Shown in pieces: positions 7,930-16,716 of a stretch of 64,000 bases of DNA. The first letter of the stretch is position 1. The number at the start of each line of letters is the position of its first letter. The translations under genes were made by a program, and so were the position numbers. Origin of the DNA: Amycolatopsis jejuensis (GTDB lineage Bacteria; Actinomycetota; Actinomycetes; Mycobacteriales; Pseudonocardiaceae); contig NZ_JNYZ01000004.1 of assembly GCF_000717335.1 (NCBI RefSeq), positions 186,001 to 250,000 on the forward strand. The letters are read 5' to 3'. Under the pieces are notes generated by a model, which was not told the DNA's origin, ran no database searches, and saw only the letters and a list, made by a program, of their open reading frames with translations.

Positions 7930-9076
7930 AGCGCTGCCATCCCGATCCTCCAGCGCAAGATGGTCCCGTGAATACATCGCGGCCGTTTCGGTGTACGTCA
8001 GGTCGTCGCGGTGCGGGAGCTCGGGCGAGGACCATGGCCAGTAGCTGGTCGAAAGGGCAAGGCGCAGAACGTGTCCGGGCGGAACGTGGTAGCTGATCGC
8101 CTTGAGGTGGATGGTTACGTCGTAGGGGCGGCCCGGGTCGAGCGACGTCGGTTGTTCTCGGCTGTTTCGGTGGGTCACGGCAGGGCGGCCGAGGATCTCC
8201 AGTGGCTGGTCGCGGACAGCGGAGTCGAAGGTCAGCGACTGCCGTCTTCGAGGCGCTGGCGGCGACATCGCCCTGATAGCCCCATCCTGCCCAGTTTCCG
8301 CCGTCGGCGGCCGGGGTCAGGGGGCTGCTTGCCGCGAATGCGGTCCGAGGCGGAACTGCTGCGTCCGGACGTTCGGGCTCGGCGATCCCCTGGCCGGGCC
8401 GGACGTCGCAGGACGTAGCGGACGGGACGGCGTCTTGGCGGTAGAGGCGGCTCGTCCATGAGGCGTCGTCGACACCCTTGAGCCAATGATCCCACCAACG
8501 CACGGCTTCGGTGAGGAACCCGATGGCCCGGACCGGCACGCCGTCTTGCGGGTACCTGTGCCCCCACGGCCTGATGGGTCCCTTGACCGGCGACCGGAGA
8601 TTTTCGCCGAGGCGCAGGACCGGTTCGGGGTACGCGTCGTTCCAGCCGCCGACGGCGTAGACCGGACACTTGACCGCGGAATAGTCCTGCCGGACTGATC
8701 CCTGCTTCCAGTAGTCGTCGTACCGCTGGTGGCCGAGCCACGGCCCGATGAACGGTTCGGCTTCTGCAGCCGCTCCAGCCATTTCCGGCGCCAGTCCGGG
8801 CCTGAGACGTCCGGTGGCCGCGCGTCGCAGGCGAGAAGGTGTGCCGCCCAGGTCAGCCCGAATCGGGCGAACATGGTGCCGCCCCAGTAGTGGACGTCGT
8901 CGTCCGGGCCCGCACCCTCGGGCAACCACAGTTTCGCGGCCGGCCGGACGCCGTCCCGCAGCGGGATCCAGACGTTCTCGCGCACGGCGACTCGATGGGG
9001 CAGATCCGACGGTGCCCGCCCCCGCGAACGTCACGGACGCGGCACAGGCCTGCCCGATGGGAGTGGTCATGATCAA
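7930..9076 (-). pseudogene. Decayed CocE/NonD-type alpha/beta hydrolase (X-Pro dipeptidyl-peptidase family)
   Basis: Four consecutive pieces of one hydrolase lie in different frames of the minus strand: an N-terminal piece (about 9076-8990, MTTPIGQACAASVTFAGAG), the CocE start RENVWIPLRDGV (from 8985), a middle piece with the family's GGWNDAY and RWWDHWLKG segments (about 8790-8240) and the C-terminal jelly-roll piece with LKAISYHVPPGHVLRLALS (about 8180-7950). Between LPEGAGPDDD and the next recognisable segment the region that should hold the nucleophile serine is missing, so there is an internal deletion as well as at least three frameshifts. The gene is dead, yet the divergent TetR and its operator are intact. 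Sequencing error alone would not explain the deletion. Confidence 0.8.
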
Positions 9077-9103
9077 GATCCCTCGACATCACGTCCAGTC
9101 GAC

Positions 9104-9148
9104 GATCAACCCTAACAGTGTTAGACTCGAACATCGTTAGGGTTGATC
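9104..9148. promoter_or_regulatory. Nested perfect palindromes, TetR operator
   Basis: A perfect 13-base inverted repeat GATCAACCCTAAC (9104-9116) / GTTAGGGTTGATC (9136-9148) surrounds a second perfect palindrome CTAACAGTGTTAG (9112-9124). It lies upstream of the TetR start at 9166 and in front of the decayed hydrolase, as expected for an autoregulatory bidirectional operator. Confidence 0.75.
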
Positions 9149-9165
9149 GAGGCAGGGAGCCGCAG

Positions 9166-9741
9166 GTGGTACAGCTACGCCGTGACGATGTGCTGGCCGG
9201 TGCATTGGAGCTGCTCGACGCCGATGGGCTCGATTCGCTCACCATGCGCAAGCTCGGCACGCACCTCGGTATCCAAGCGGGCAGCCTGTACTGGCACTTC
9301 CCCGGCAAACAGGCGTTGCTCGACGCCATGGCGGACCAGATCGTCGCCCAGGTGGGTACGGCGGTCCCGGACGGTGGGTGGGACGAGCAGCTGGCGGATT
9401 TGGCCCGGCGGTTTCGCGCGGCGCTGCTCTCGCGCCGCGACGGTGCGCGGGTGGTGGCCGGTACGTATGTCACTCAGCAGCACACCGTTGCCTTGGGCCA
9501 ATTGTGGATCGACACGCTAACCCGGGCCGGGCTGGGCGTCGAGGACGCTGCCCGGGCGAGTTTCACCTTGTCGAGCTTCGTGCTCGGCCACGTGATCGAA
9601 GAGCAAGGGGCCGCGGAAGCGAAACCGCCCGAAGGGGCATTCGCGGAAACCGTCACCGCGGCGACTTTCGGCGACCCGGAAAGCCTTTTCGACTACGGAC
9701 TCCACATTTTTCTCGACGGCCTCCGCCACCAGGTGGCCTGA
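9166..9741 (+). CDS. TetR family transcriptional regulator with TetR_C-type ligand domain
   Basis: A 191-aa repressor. The helix-turn-helix reads LTMRKLGTHLGIQAGSLYWHF and continues as PGKQALLDAMADQIV, the pattern of true TetR-like (TetR_C_1) proteins. The open frame reaches back to 9118, but that start would lie inside the operator; the GTG at 9166 follows GGGAG with six bases spacing and is preferred. The original target was probably the divergent hydrolase gene, which is now a pseudogene, so the repressor may control only itself or a gene elsewhere. It ends 22 bases before the flavin/iron-sulfur fusion gene, which might be cotranscribed. Confidence 0.88.
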   Translation: MVQLRRDDVLAGALELLDADGLDSLTMRKLGTHLGIQAGSLYWHFPGKQALLDAMADQIVAQVGTAVPDGGWDEQLADLARRFRAALLSRRDGARVVAGTYVTQQHTVALGQLWIDTLTRAGLGVEDAARASFTLSSFVLGHVIEEQGAAEAKPPEGAFAETVTAATFGDPESLFDYGLHIFLDGLRHQVA

Positions 9742-9763
9742 CTACCCCGAAAGCACCAGGACC

Positions 9764-11944
9764 ATGCGCGAAAACCAGCAGCTCTTGCCCGCGCCGATGA
9801 CGAGCGAGCAGGTCGAAGCCGTCATCGGGACGCCGTCCTCGCTGATCAAGCTCAAACAGCTCACCCGTCTCGACGACGGCAGCAAGGACTTGCTCAGCCG
9901 GGCACCCATCGCCGGAATCGGCTATCTCGACCGGAATGACGAACCGGTTTCCACGTTCGTCGGCGGCACCGAAGGATTCGCGACGATCGTCGACGACGAG
10001 GGCATTTCGATCCCGATGCCTGCCGAAGCTGCCCCGCCCAAGGATGCCACCGGGATCGGTTTGGTGTTCCTGTTTCCCGGCGTCGGCGAAGTACTCCGGC
10101 TCAACGGCCGGGTGACTTCGGCAGAATCCGGGAAGATCGACATTGCCATCGAGGAGGTCTACATCCACTGTTCCCGGGCGATTTCCCGCGCCGGGCTGTG
10201 GGAATTGCCGGCCTCGGGGGTACGGGCCATCGACCATTCCGCGGAATCCCCCGCGCCCGGACCGCTCGACGATCCGCAGCTGGCCAGGGTCATGGCGAAC
10301 TCGCCCTTTCTCGTCCTTTCGTCGTTCGGCCCGTCCGGCTCGGCCGACACCAGCCCGCGCGGCGACGCGTCCGGTTTCGTGCACCGCCTCGACGGCCGAA
10401 CGCTGGCCATTCCCGACCGTAAAGGAAACCAGCGCGCGGACACTTTCCACAATCTCGCGCACGACCCCCGGATTTCGTTCGCCGCACTGGTTCCGGGCAC
10501 TTCGGAAGTCGCGATCGTTTCCGGCACCGGCGCCATGACCACCGATGCCGAACTGCTGGAAACCATGGCGATCAACGGTGCCGCACCACAGGCAGCGTTG
10601 CTGGTGGAGGTGCAGAACGCACGCGTGGTATCACCGCACCCGATCGACGACGCTGAATTGTGGAACCCCAAGAGCCGCGCGGCGGCCGACCAGGTGCCGG
10701 ACATGAATGCCCTCGCTTCGCGGCAGATCGCCCGCAATGCCAAGGGAAAATCCGCGATCAGTGTGCTGCTGAACGTGCTGAACGCAATCCCCGGGCTGAT
10801 GAGTTTCCTCACCAAATTCGGGTTGAACCAGGCGCTCACCAAAGAAGGGTACGGCACTCACGGACCGGAGAAAGCGACCAAGCGGCAAGCCCGTATTGCG
10901 GCGATCCGGCCCGAGAGCGACGACGTCGTCAGCGTGTATCTGAAAGCACCGGACCGGAAAGGCTTCGACTTCGAGCCGGGGCAATTCTTCACTGTCGCGG
11001 TCAAAGTGGGTGATCGCACCGTCCGGCGCGCATACTCGGCTTCACAGGAATCGGGTAAAGTGCTGCGACTGTCGATCAAACGGAAAGGGACTGTCTCGAC
11101 CCATTTCCACGAGCAGGCCCGGCGGGGTGACGTCGTGGAACTCACCGGTCCGAGCGGCGATTTCACCCCGCTGAAGCCCGCCGCGAAAGGCGATCTGGTC
11201 CTGATCGGCGGCGGCAGCGGAATCACGCCGCTGTACAGCACGCTCAGCTCGGCGCTGCGCAGTCGCAGCGGCCCGCGGATCGTCCTGATCTACGGCAGCC
11301 GCACCGAAAAAGACCTCGTGTTCCGCCGTTCCCTCGACCGGCTCGCCCGCAAGCACCCCGGCCGGTTGACCGTGCGGTACCTGCTGACCCAGCCACCTCC
11401 CGGCTGGACCGGCGAGTCCGGCCGGATCGGCCCGGACACGCTGCCGTCGATACTGGCGTCGGCAGGCATCGGCCCGGACGCGTCATTCTGGATCTGCGGC
11501 CCGGACGGGCTGATGGACAGCGCCCGCACCACCCTGCTCGACCTGGGCGTCCCGAAGTCGAGCATCCACGAGGAACGCTTCGCCCGAGCCGCCACCTCCG
11601 GCCCGCAAATTCCCTTGCCGGTAACCGTGAAACGCGGCGAAGAGAACCTCGGCGTCGTCACGGTCGGAGAAGACGAGACCATCCTCGACGCAGCACTGGC
11701 GGCCGGGCTGCCGATGAAATACTCCTGCACAGTCGGGGAATGCGGGGAATGCGCGGTCCGGCTGCGCGGCGGGAAGGTGGCGCTGGGAACGCCGAACTGC
11801 CTCACGCCGAGCGATCTGGCCGACAACGTGGTACTCACGTGCGTAGGCCGCCCCACCGAGCCGACGACGATCGACATCGATTACGCCCTGAGTGTGGGCA
11901 ATGCAACGGGAACGGGCTTCGAAACCTGGGGACGGCAAGCCTGA
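9764..11944 (+). CDS. Three-part redox fusion: PNPOx-like flavin domain + ferredoxin reductase + [2Fe-2S] ferredoxin
   Basis: A 726-aa soluble electron-transfer protein. Residues about 1-330 form pyridoxamine-phosphate-oxidase-like split barrels (two recognisable halves, the second with SPRGDASGF and NQRADTFHNLAHDPR). A ferredoxin-NADP reductase module follows from about 370, with the FAD motif RRAYSAS near 421 and the nucleotide motif GGGSGITPLYS near 482. The C-terminal plant-type ferredoxin has CTVGECGEC at about 654-662 and the fourth ligand in LTCVG near 692. The layout suggests NAD(P)H to FAD to [2Fe-2S] electron flow serving the split-barrel cofactor. Its substrate is unknown. It starts 22 bases after the TetR gene and could share its promoter. 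Confidence 0.88.
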   Translation: MRENQQLLPAPMTSEQVEAVIGTPSSLIKLKQLTRLDDGSKDLLSRAPIAGIGYLDRNDEPVSTFVGGTEGFATIVDDEGISIPMPAEAAPPKDATGIGLVFLFPGVGEVLRLNGRVTSAESGKIDIAIEEVYIHCSRAISRAGLWELPASGVRAIDHSAESPAPGPLDDPQLARVMANSPFLVLSSFGPSGSADTSPRGDASGFVHRLDGRTLAIPDRKGNQRADTFHNLAHDPRISFAALVPGTSEVAIVSGTGAMTTDAELLETMAINGAAPQAALLVEVQNARVVSPHPIDDAELWNPKSRAAADQVPDMNALASRQIARNAKGKSAISVLLNVLNAIPGLMSFLTKFGLNQALTKEGYGTHGPEKATKRQARIAAIRPESDDVVSVYLKAPDRKGFDFEPGQFFTVAVKVGDRTVRRAYSASQESGKVLRLSIKRKGTVSTHFHEQARRGDVVELTGPSGDFTPLKPAAKGDLVLIGGGSGITPLYSTLSSALRSRSGPRIVLIYGSRTEKDLVFRRSLDRLARKHPGRLTVRYLLTQPPPGWTGESGRIGPDTLPSILASAGIGPDASFWICGPDGLMDSARTTLLDLGVPKSSIHEERFARAATSGPQIPLPVTVKRGEENLGVVTVGEDETILDAALAAGLPMKYSCTVGECGECAVRLRGGKVALGTPNCLTPSDLADNVVLTCVGRPTEPTTIDIDYALSVGNATGTGFETWGRQA

Positions 11945-11989
11945 GCGCCGGGCAAGGCTCCCGATCGCGAACTCCGGAGACTACCCAGG

Positions 11990-12020
11990 TTGTAGATTAT
12001 TGATAATGTGTGAATCGCAC
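11990..12020 (+). promoter_or_regulatory. AT-rich island, possible promoter
   Basis: A short AT-rich stretch with the palindrome ATTAT-TG-ATAAT (11996-12007) stands out from surroundings of about 70% GC. It precedes the decayed gene that follows and may be its former promoter or operator. Confidence 0.3.
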
Positions 12021-12023
12021 TGA

Positions 12024-12750
12024 TTGCTCGTCGGCTGCGATCTACTCGGCTTGACCCCGGAAATCTCGCAGCAGGCCTGGAGTTCGGCTGGTCAGGCGAC
12101 GGACCGCGCCACGGGGACACCCACGTCGAGGTGCTCGAGTTCGTGCGGGAGTCCAAACCGGCCGGACACCGTGTTCCGGCATGGAGCGCTCGGTGACATC
12201 AACCCGAACTACGCGCACGGGCCCGAGGCCGAGTCCTATGTGGCCTTGGAGCGCTACGCACAACGGTTCGCCACCAGCGTCCTGACTGCGCTGGCGCACA
12301 CCGCCCCGCCGCCGAAGGTCCGGCGGGGTCGTATCGAGCGGTTGTCCCGTGCGACCGCGACCTCTCGGCGATCGAGGAATTGCGGGCCCGGCGAGACGAC
12401 GAACTGGCGACGTGCCTGTCCGGCGGCACTGCGGCGACGGACCGGGTACACACCCTGGCGGGGACGTACGCCATGAACGTCGACCGGATGCTCCGCGCGT
12501 GGGACGGTGGGGAGGAGTTCGACCACCCGGTCCGCATTACCCGACGTTCGAGATCCCGTGCTTGCCCGGACAGCTGCCATTCGCCGAATCCCTCGAGGAT
12601 TACCTGGTACAGGCGGCGCGCGAGGCAGCCCGGTCGACCGGGGTGGCGGCGGATCGGGGCCAGGTCCGGCTGCTCCGCCCGGACAAGGACACCGGTTCCC
12701 GATCCACACCACCGGCCGGTACTCCTTGCCGGGCTGACCACCGACCGCTC
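12024..12750 (+). pseudogene. Decayed neutral ceramidase-like gene remnant
   Basis: No intact gene occupies 11945-12930. Plus-strand frames contain scattered pieces that read like a neutral/alkaline ceramidase: VGCDLLGLTPEI near 12030, HGALGDINPNYAHGPEAES (12179-12235) which matches the GxxGDxNP motif of that family, and in other frames GTYAMNVDRMLRAWDGG (about 12463) and FEIPCLPGQLPFAESLEDYL (about 12550). Each piece is interrupted by a frame change, so the gene is not functional. The family call rests on two short motifs and is tentative; that the region is a degraded coding sequence is more certain. Confidence 0.5.
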
Positions 12751-12762
12751 CGACGAACGACT

Positions 12763-12774
12763 GGGACCGGTCCC
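12763..12774. promoter_or_regulatory. LacI-type operator, distal copy
   Basis: Perfect palindrome GGGACCGGTCCC with the central CG usual for LacI-family operators, 168 bases upstream of the substrate-binding protein start. Confidence 0.65.
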
Positions 12775-12841
12775 CGTCAGCAGGCCGATACCGGAGCTTC
12801 AACGTGATTTCACCTTGCATTCCACCCCACACCAGCTATGG

Positions 12842-12855
12842 TGGGACCGGTCCCA
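12842..12855. promoter_or_regulatory. LacI-type operator, middle copy
   Basis: TGGGACCGGTCCCA, the longest of three copies (14 perfect bases), 80 bases downstream of the distal one. Confidence 0.75.
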
Positions 12856-12889
12856 GTTATCTCTCCCGGAATCCACCCGATCCACCACT

Positions 12890-12901
12890 GGGACCGGTCC
12901 C
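12890..12901. promoter_or_regulatory. LacI-type operator, proximal copy
   Basis: GGGACCGGTCCC, 47 bases after the middle copy and 29 bases before the start codon at 12931; probably overlaps the promoter or transcript start. Confidence 0.75.
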
Positions 12902-12930
12902 GGCCACCGTGCTCCCGAAAGGCCACACCC

Positions 12931-14223
12931 ATGCGTTCTCCCGCTCGCCTCCGGCGCTTCGCCTGCCGGGCTGCTGTCGCGATGTCGTTCGCGGTGGCGA
13001 TTGCCGGTTGTTCCCCGGCCGGCTCCTCCGGTGGCGACGAGGCCGCCACCCTCAGCCTGATGATCTGGGACCCCGCGCAGAAAGCCGGGGTCCAGAAGGC
13101 TGTCGACGGGTTCCAGGCGAAGTATCCGAACCTCAAGGTCGACCTGCAGCAGGTCCCGCAGGACCAGTACTACACGAAGCTCGACGCGTCGCTCAGTGCC
13201 GGTCAAGGCCCCGACGTGATGTGGCAGAGTTCCTTGGTATCGCAGTACATCGACGGTGGGGCGCTCGAGCCGCTCGACGAGTACATCCGGCAGACCGGGC
13301 TCAAGCTGTCGGACTATCCGGCCAAGTTCGTCGACCTGTACAAGTCCGGCGGGAAGCAGTACGGCATCCCGAAGGACGAGGACACCTGGGTTTTCGTCTA
13401 CAACTCCGCGGTGTTCGCCAAGCTCGGCGTGACCGACGTCCCGGCCAATGACTGGACGTGGGACGACATGGTGCGGATCGCCAAGGCAGTCAAGGCGAAA
13501 CAGACGTCACCGGCTGACGTTCCGATGTACTACGACCGCACGTTCAACAACGGTGTCGCCAGCTTGGTCCACCAGCTCGGTGGCAAGGTCGTCGACAACA
13601 AAACCGGCGTGGTGTCGGAACCGGCAGGAATCCGGGCCCTCACCATGATGAAAGGCCTTCAGGACGAGGGCCTGATCCCGCGGGTCGCCGATTCGGCCGA
13701 CTTCAACCCGGCGTCGTCGCTCATCTCCGGAACCGTTGCGATGGCGGAAATCCCGTCCTGGAACCTCAGTCTCCTCTCGAAGGCGGCCGCTCCGGCCGGG
13801 ACGTTCCACGTCGTGCGGCTGCCGTCGGTCGACGGGAAGTGGCTCACCGACACCAATGGCCTCTCCTACGTCATGAATGTCAACTCCGCGCACAAGAACG
13901 CGGCTTGGAAACTGATCGAGTACCTGACCTCGACGAAGGGCGCCGAGCTGCACGCCGAGGGCGGCGCCGCGATCCCCGTGAACAACGACGAGGCCACGCT
14001 GCAGGCGTACGTGTCGGCGAACTCGAAGCTGGCCGGGCTGAGCGAAGCCGTTGCGACGGCGCGGCAGCAGACTTACCTGCGCACGTCCACGCAGTACCCG
14101 GCCACGCGCGCCCCGCTCCCCCAGATCGAAAGCACCGCGATGGGCCCGTTCTACGCCGGTACCCGGTCCGCGGCCGACGCGGCGAAGGGGATCGACGAGA
14201 TCCTCGACAAGGCACTCCGATGA
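12931..14223 (+). CDS. Extracellular solute-binding lipoprotein, CUT1 ABC importer (family 1)
   Basis: A 430-aa lipid-anchored binding protein. The N-terminus is a lipoprotein signal peptide with lipobox AIAGC (modified cysteine about residue 27), followed by the family-1 fold with the early TLSLMIWD strand and the LSAGQGPDVMWQSS segment. It is the first gene of a six-gene operon (binding protein, two permeases, inositol-phosphatase family, glycerophosphodiesterase, LacI). The operon has no ATPase, as is usual for actinobacterial CUT1 systems that share an MsmK-like ATPase encoded elsewhere. The linked enzymes point to a glycerophosphodiester or polyol phosphate rather than a plain sugar; this is inference. 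The ATG is preceded by AAAGG. Confidence 0.9.
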   Translation: MRSPARLRRFACRAAVAMSFAVAIAGCSPAGSSGGDEAATLSLMIWDPAQKAGVQKAVDGFQAKYPNLKVDLQQVPQDQYYTKLDASLSAGQGPDVMWQSSLVSQYIDGGALEPLDEYIRQTGLKLSDYPAKFVDLYKSGGKQYGIPKDEDTWVFVYNSAVFAKLGVTDVPANDWTWDDMVRIAKAVKAKQTSPADVPMYYDRTFNNGVASLVHQLGGKVVDNKTGVVSEPAGIRALTMMKGLQDEGLIPRVADSADFNPASSLISGTVAMAEIPSWNLSLLSKAAAPAGTFHVVRLPSVDGKWLTDTNGLSYVMNVNSAHKNAAWKLIEYLTSTKGAELHAEGGAAIPVNNDEATLQAYVSANSKLAGLSEAVATARQQTYLRTSTQYPATRAPLPQIESTAMGPFYAGTRSAADAAKGIDEILDKALR

Positions 14224-15113
14224 GCACGCGACGGGGCGCCCTCATCGGTTTCCTTTTCCTGGCCCCATTTCTGGCCGGACTGCTCGTCTTCCGGTTCTAC
14301 GGGTTCGGCTACAACGTGTGGCTGTCCTTCACGAAAGCGGGCGCCTTCGGGCCGGCGCGGTTCATCGGATTCGACAACTTCCGCGAGCTCTTCTCCGACA
14401 GCCAGCTCGGCGTCGCGCTGGTGAACACCTTCAAGTTTGCCGTGATCGCGGTACCGGCCGTGGTCGTCGTGTCGCTGCTGTGCGCGACCTTGATGCAGCA
14501 CCGGTTCCGCGGCGAGTCGGTGTTCCGCGCGATCGTGTTCCTGCCTGCGGTGTGCCTGCCGACGGCCATCATCTTCGTGTTCGGCTGGCTTTTCCAGACC
14601 CAGTACGGACTCGTCAACACCATGATCCGGTCGATCGGGGCATCGCCGGTGAGCTGGCTCGGCAGCCCGACCGGCGTCACCGTGGTCGTGACGGTGATCG
14701 TGCTGTACCTGTCGTTCAGCGTGCCGACGATCATCCTGTACGCCGGTATGCAGGACATCCCCGCGGAAGTCTACGAAGCTGCGACCCTCGACGGCGCCGG
14801 GCCGGTGCGGCGGTTCTTCCGGATCACGCTTCCGCTGCTGAGCCCGTCGCTGTTCTTCGTGGTCCTCACGACGACGATCAGCGTGCTGAAGCTGTTCGAC
14901 GTCGTGTACCTGCTGCTGCCCCCGGAGCAGTCGACATCGGTGAACTTCGGGATGACGGTCCTGTATTACTACTACCAGCTCGCGTTCGTCGGGGTCGGGC
15001 AACGCGGCTACGCGGCTGCGGTGTCGCTCGTCCTGTTCGTGCTGATTCTCGCTGTCTCGCTGGCTTTGTTCCGTCTGCAGCGCCGGTTCGTGCACTACGG
15101 GGAGGACGGCTGA
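14220..15113 (+). CDS. CUT1 ABC transporter permease (MalF-like)
   Basis: A 297-aa inner-membrane permease with six predicted helices. The cytoplasmic EAA loop that contacts the ATPase reads EAATLDGAGPVRRFFRITLP near residue 185-205. The start overlaps the stop of the binding-protein gene (ATGA), showing translational coupling. It forms the transmembrane pore together with the next gene. Confidence 0.92.
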   Translation: MSTRRGALIGFLFLAPFLAGLLVFRFYGFGYNVWLSFTKAGAFGPARFIGFDNFRELFSDSQLGVALVNTFKFAVIAVPAVVVVSLLCATLMQHRFRGESVFRAIVFLPAVCLPTAIIFVFGWLFQTQYGLVNTMIRSIGASPVSWLGSPTGVTVVVTVIVLYLSFSVPTIILYAGMQDIPAEVYEAATLDGAGPVRRFFRITLPLLSPSLFFVVLTTTISVLKLFDVVYLLLPPEQSTSVNFGMTVLYYYYQLAFVGVGQRGYAAAVSLVLFVLILAVSLALFRLQRRFVHYGEDG

Positions 15114-15925
15114 TGCCGCGCATCCGCTGGTCCACCCGCGCCATGGTGGTCGTGGTCGGCCTGGTGATCCTCGCGCCGTTCGCGTGGATGGTCGCCACCG
15201 CGCTCATGACCACCACGCAAACACTGCAGGCCGACCCGTCGGTGCTCCCGTCGCCGCCCACCTTGCAAGGCGTGCAGGACGTTTTCGCCAAGCTGCCGTT
15301 CCTGCGCCTGCTCGCGAACACCGTCCTCGTGTCCCTCGGACGTGCGCTGGTGACGCTGCTGATCGCCTCGCTCGCGGCGTACGCGCTCGCGATCATCAAG
15401 GTGCCGGGCGTCCGGATCATCCTGCTGCTGGTGCTGATGCTCCTGATGGTCCCCGGTGACATCTTCATCCTCCCGAATTTCTCGATCATGGCGAAACTGC
15501 ACCTGACGAACACACTCGTCGCGCTCGCCCTGCCGAATGTGTTCGACGTGTTCGGGGTTTTCCTGCTGTACCAGTTCTTCCGCGGCGTGCCCCGCGAGCT
15601 GATCGAGGCGGCCAGGATCGACGGCGCATCGCATCTGCGGATCCTGTTCACGATCGTCCTGCCGGTCAGCCGCGGCGGGCTCATCGCGCTGGCGATCCTG
15701 ACTGTACTCAACGAGTGGAAGGAGCTGCTGTGGCCGATCGTCGTCAACCGCGATGTCGACCAGCTCACCCTCGGGCCCGGCCTCGCCCTGCTGCGCGGTA
15801 CGGCCGTCACCGACTGGAACGTGCTGATGTCCGCAGGAGCGATGGCCACCCTGCCGATGATCGTGATCTTCCTACTGCTGCAACGACATTTCGTGGCCAG
15901 CCTCGCCAGGAGCGGACTCAAATGA
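15113..15925 (+). CDS. CUT1 ABC transporter permease (MalG-like)
   Basis: A 270-aa inner-membrane permease, partner of the preceding one. The EAA loop reads EAARIDGASHLRILFTIVLP near residues 163-182. The sequence VLPSPPTLQGVQDVF after the first helix is the typical MalG-type periplasmic segment. The stop of the previous gene and this start share one base (TGATG), and the next gene overlaps by ATGA, so all are translated as a unit. Confidence 0.92.
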   Translation: MPRIRWSTRAMVVVVGLVILAPFAWMVATALMTTTQTLQADPSVLPSPPTLQGVQDVFAKLPFLRLLANTVLVSLGRALVTLLIASLAAYALAIIKVPGVRIILLLVLMLLMVPGDIFILPNFSIMAKLHLTNTLVALALPNVFDVFGVFLLYQFFRGVPRELIEAARIDGASHLRILFTIVLPVSRGGLIALAILTVLNEWKELLWPIVVNRDVDQLTLGPGLALLRGTAVTDWNVLMSAGAMATLPMIVIFLLLQRHFVASLARSGLK

Positions 15926-16716
15926 CCAATGTGCTCGAACTGCTGGACATCGCAAGGGAAGTCGCTGCGGACGCGGCCGCCCTTGCCGCCGACCTGCGCA
16001 GCGGCGGCGATATCCGGGTCCAGGCAACGAAATCCAGTGACCTCGACATCGTGACCCAGGCCGACACCGCCGTCGAAGCGTTGATCCGCAAACGGCTCGC
16101 GGCGCTCCGGCCTGCCGACGGCATCCTCGGCGAGGAGACCGGAGAAGCACCGGGTACCAGTGGGATCACCTGGATCGTCGACCCGATCGACGGCACGGTG
16201 AACTACCTGTACGGCTCGCCGAGCTATGCCGTGTCGATCGCCGCGACCGATGGACGCCGCACTCTCGCGGGTTGTGTGCACGCGCCCGCGCTCGGCTTGG
16301 AGTACACGGCGGCGGCCGGGCATCCCGCTCGGCGCAACGGGCAGGAGCTGCGCGCCAACACCGAAGTGCCGCTGGCCAAAGCCCTCGTCTCCACCGGCAT
16401 CCCTTACGACCTGGAAATCCGCGCCAAGGTCCTCGCCGACTTCGCCGCGCTCGCCCCCCGGATCCGCGACCTGCGGCTCGTCGGCTCGGCCGCGCTCGAC
16501 ATCTGCGGCGTCGCGGAGGGCCGCACCGACGCACACGCCGGCCGTCGGCTGCCGATCTGGGACTACGCAGCCGCCGCACTCATCGCCACCCAAGCGGGCG
16601 CCGTCGTCCGTGGTCCCCGAGGCGGGCCACCCAGCCTCGAACTGCTACTCGCTGCCGAAGCGCCCCTCGCCGACGCCCTCGAACCCCTGCTCACCGGAGG
16701 AACACAACATGGCTGA
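15922..16716 (+). CDS. Inositol monophosphatase family protein
   Basis: A 264-aa Mg2+-dependent phosphatase of the FIG superfamily. Metal-binding motifs are present: GEETG (about residue 72), WIVDPIDGTVNY (about 84-95) and the C-terminal IWDYAAA, which differs from the usual WDxAAG only in its last residue. Such enzymes remove phosphate from inositol phosphates, and related ones from histidinol phosphate or fructose bisphosphate. Its place between an importer and a glycerophosphodiesterase favours a polyol-phosphate substrate, for example inositol phosphate released from an imported phosphodiester. It overlaps the upstream permease gene by four bases and the downstream gene by eight. Confidence 0.9.
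   Translation: MTNVLELLDIAREVAADAAALAADLRSGGDIRVQATKSSDLDIVTQADTAVEALIRKRLAALRPADGILGEETGEAPGTSGITWIVDPIDGTVNYLYGSPSYAVSIAATDGRRTLAGCVHAPALGLEYTAAAGHPARRNGQELRANTEVPLAKALVSTGIPYDLEIRAKVLADFAALAPRIRDLRLVGSAALDICGVAEGRTDAHAGRRLPIWDYAAAALIATQAGAVVRGPRGGPPSLELLLAAEAPLADALEPLLTGGTQHG

Noticed and set aside
7400..9076. A 558-codon minus-strand open frame read as one protein
   Set aside because: Only the middle part resembles a CocE hydrolase; its ends belong to other frames or run antisense to the MarR gene. It is part of a pseudogene.
14151..16593. Long antisense frames across the permease genes
   Set aside because: The sense frames encode permeases with EAA loops and coupled starts; the antisense products are His/Arg-rich and featureless.
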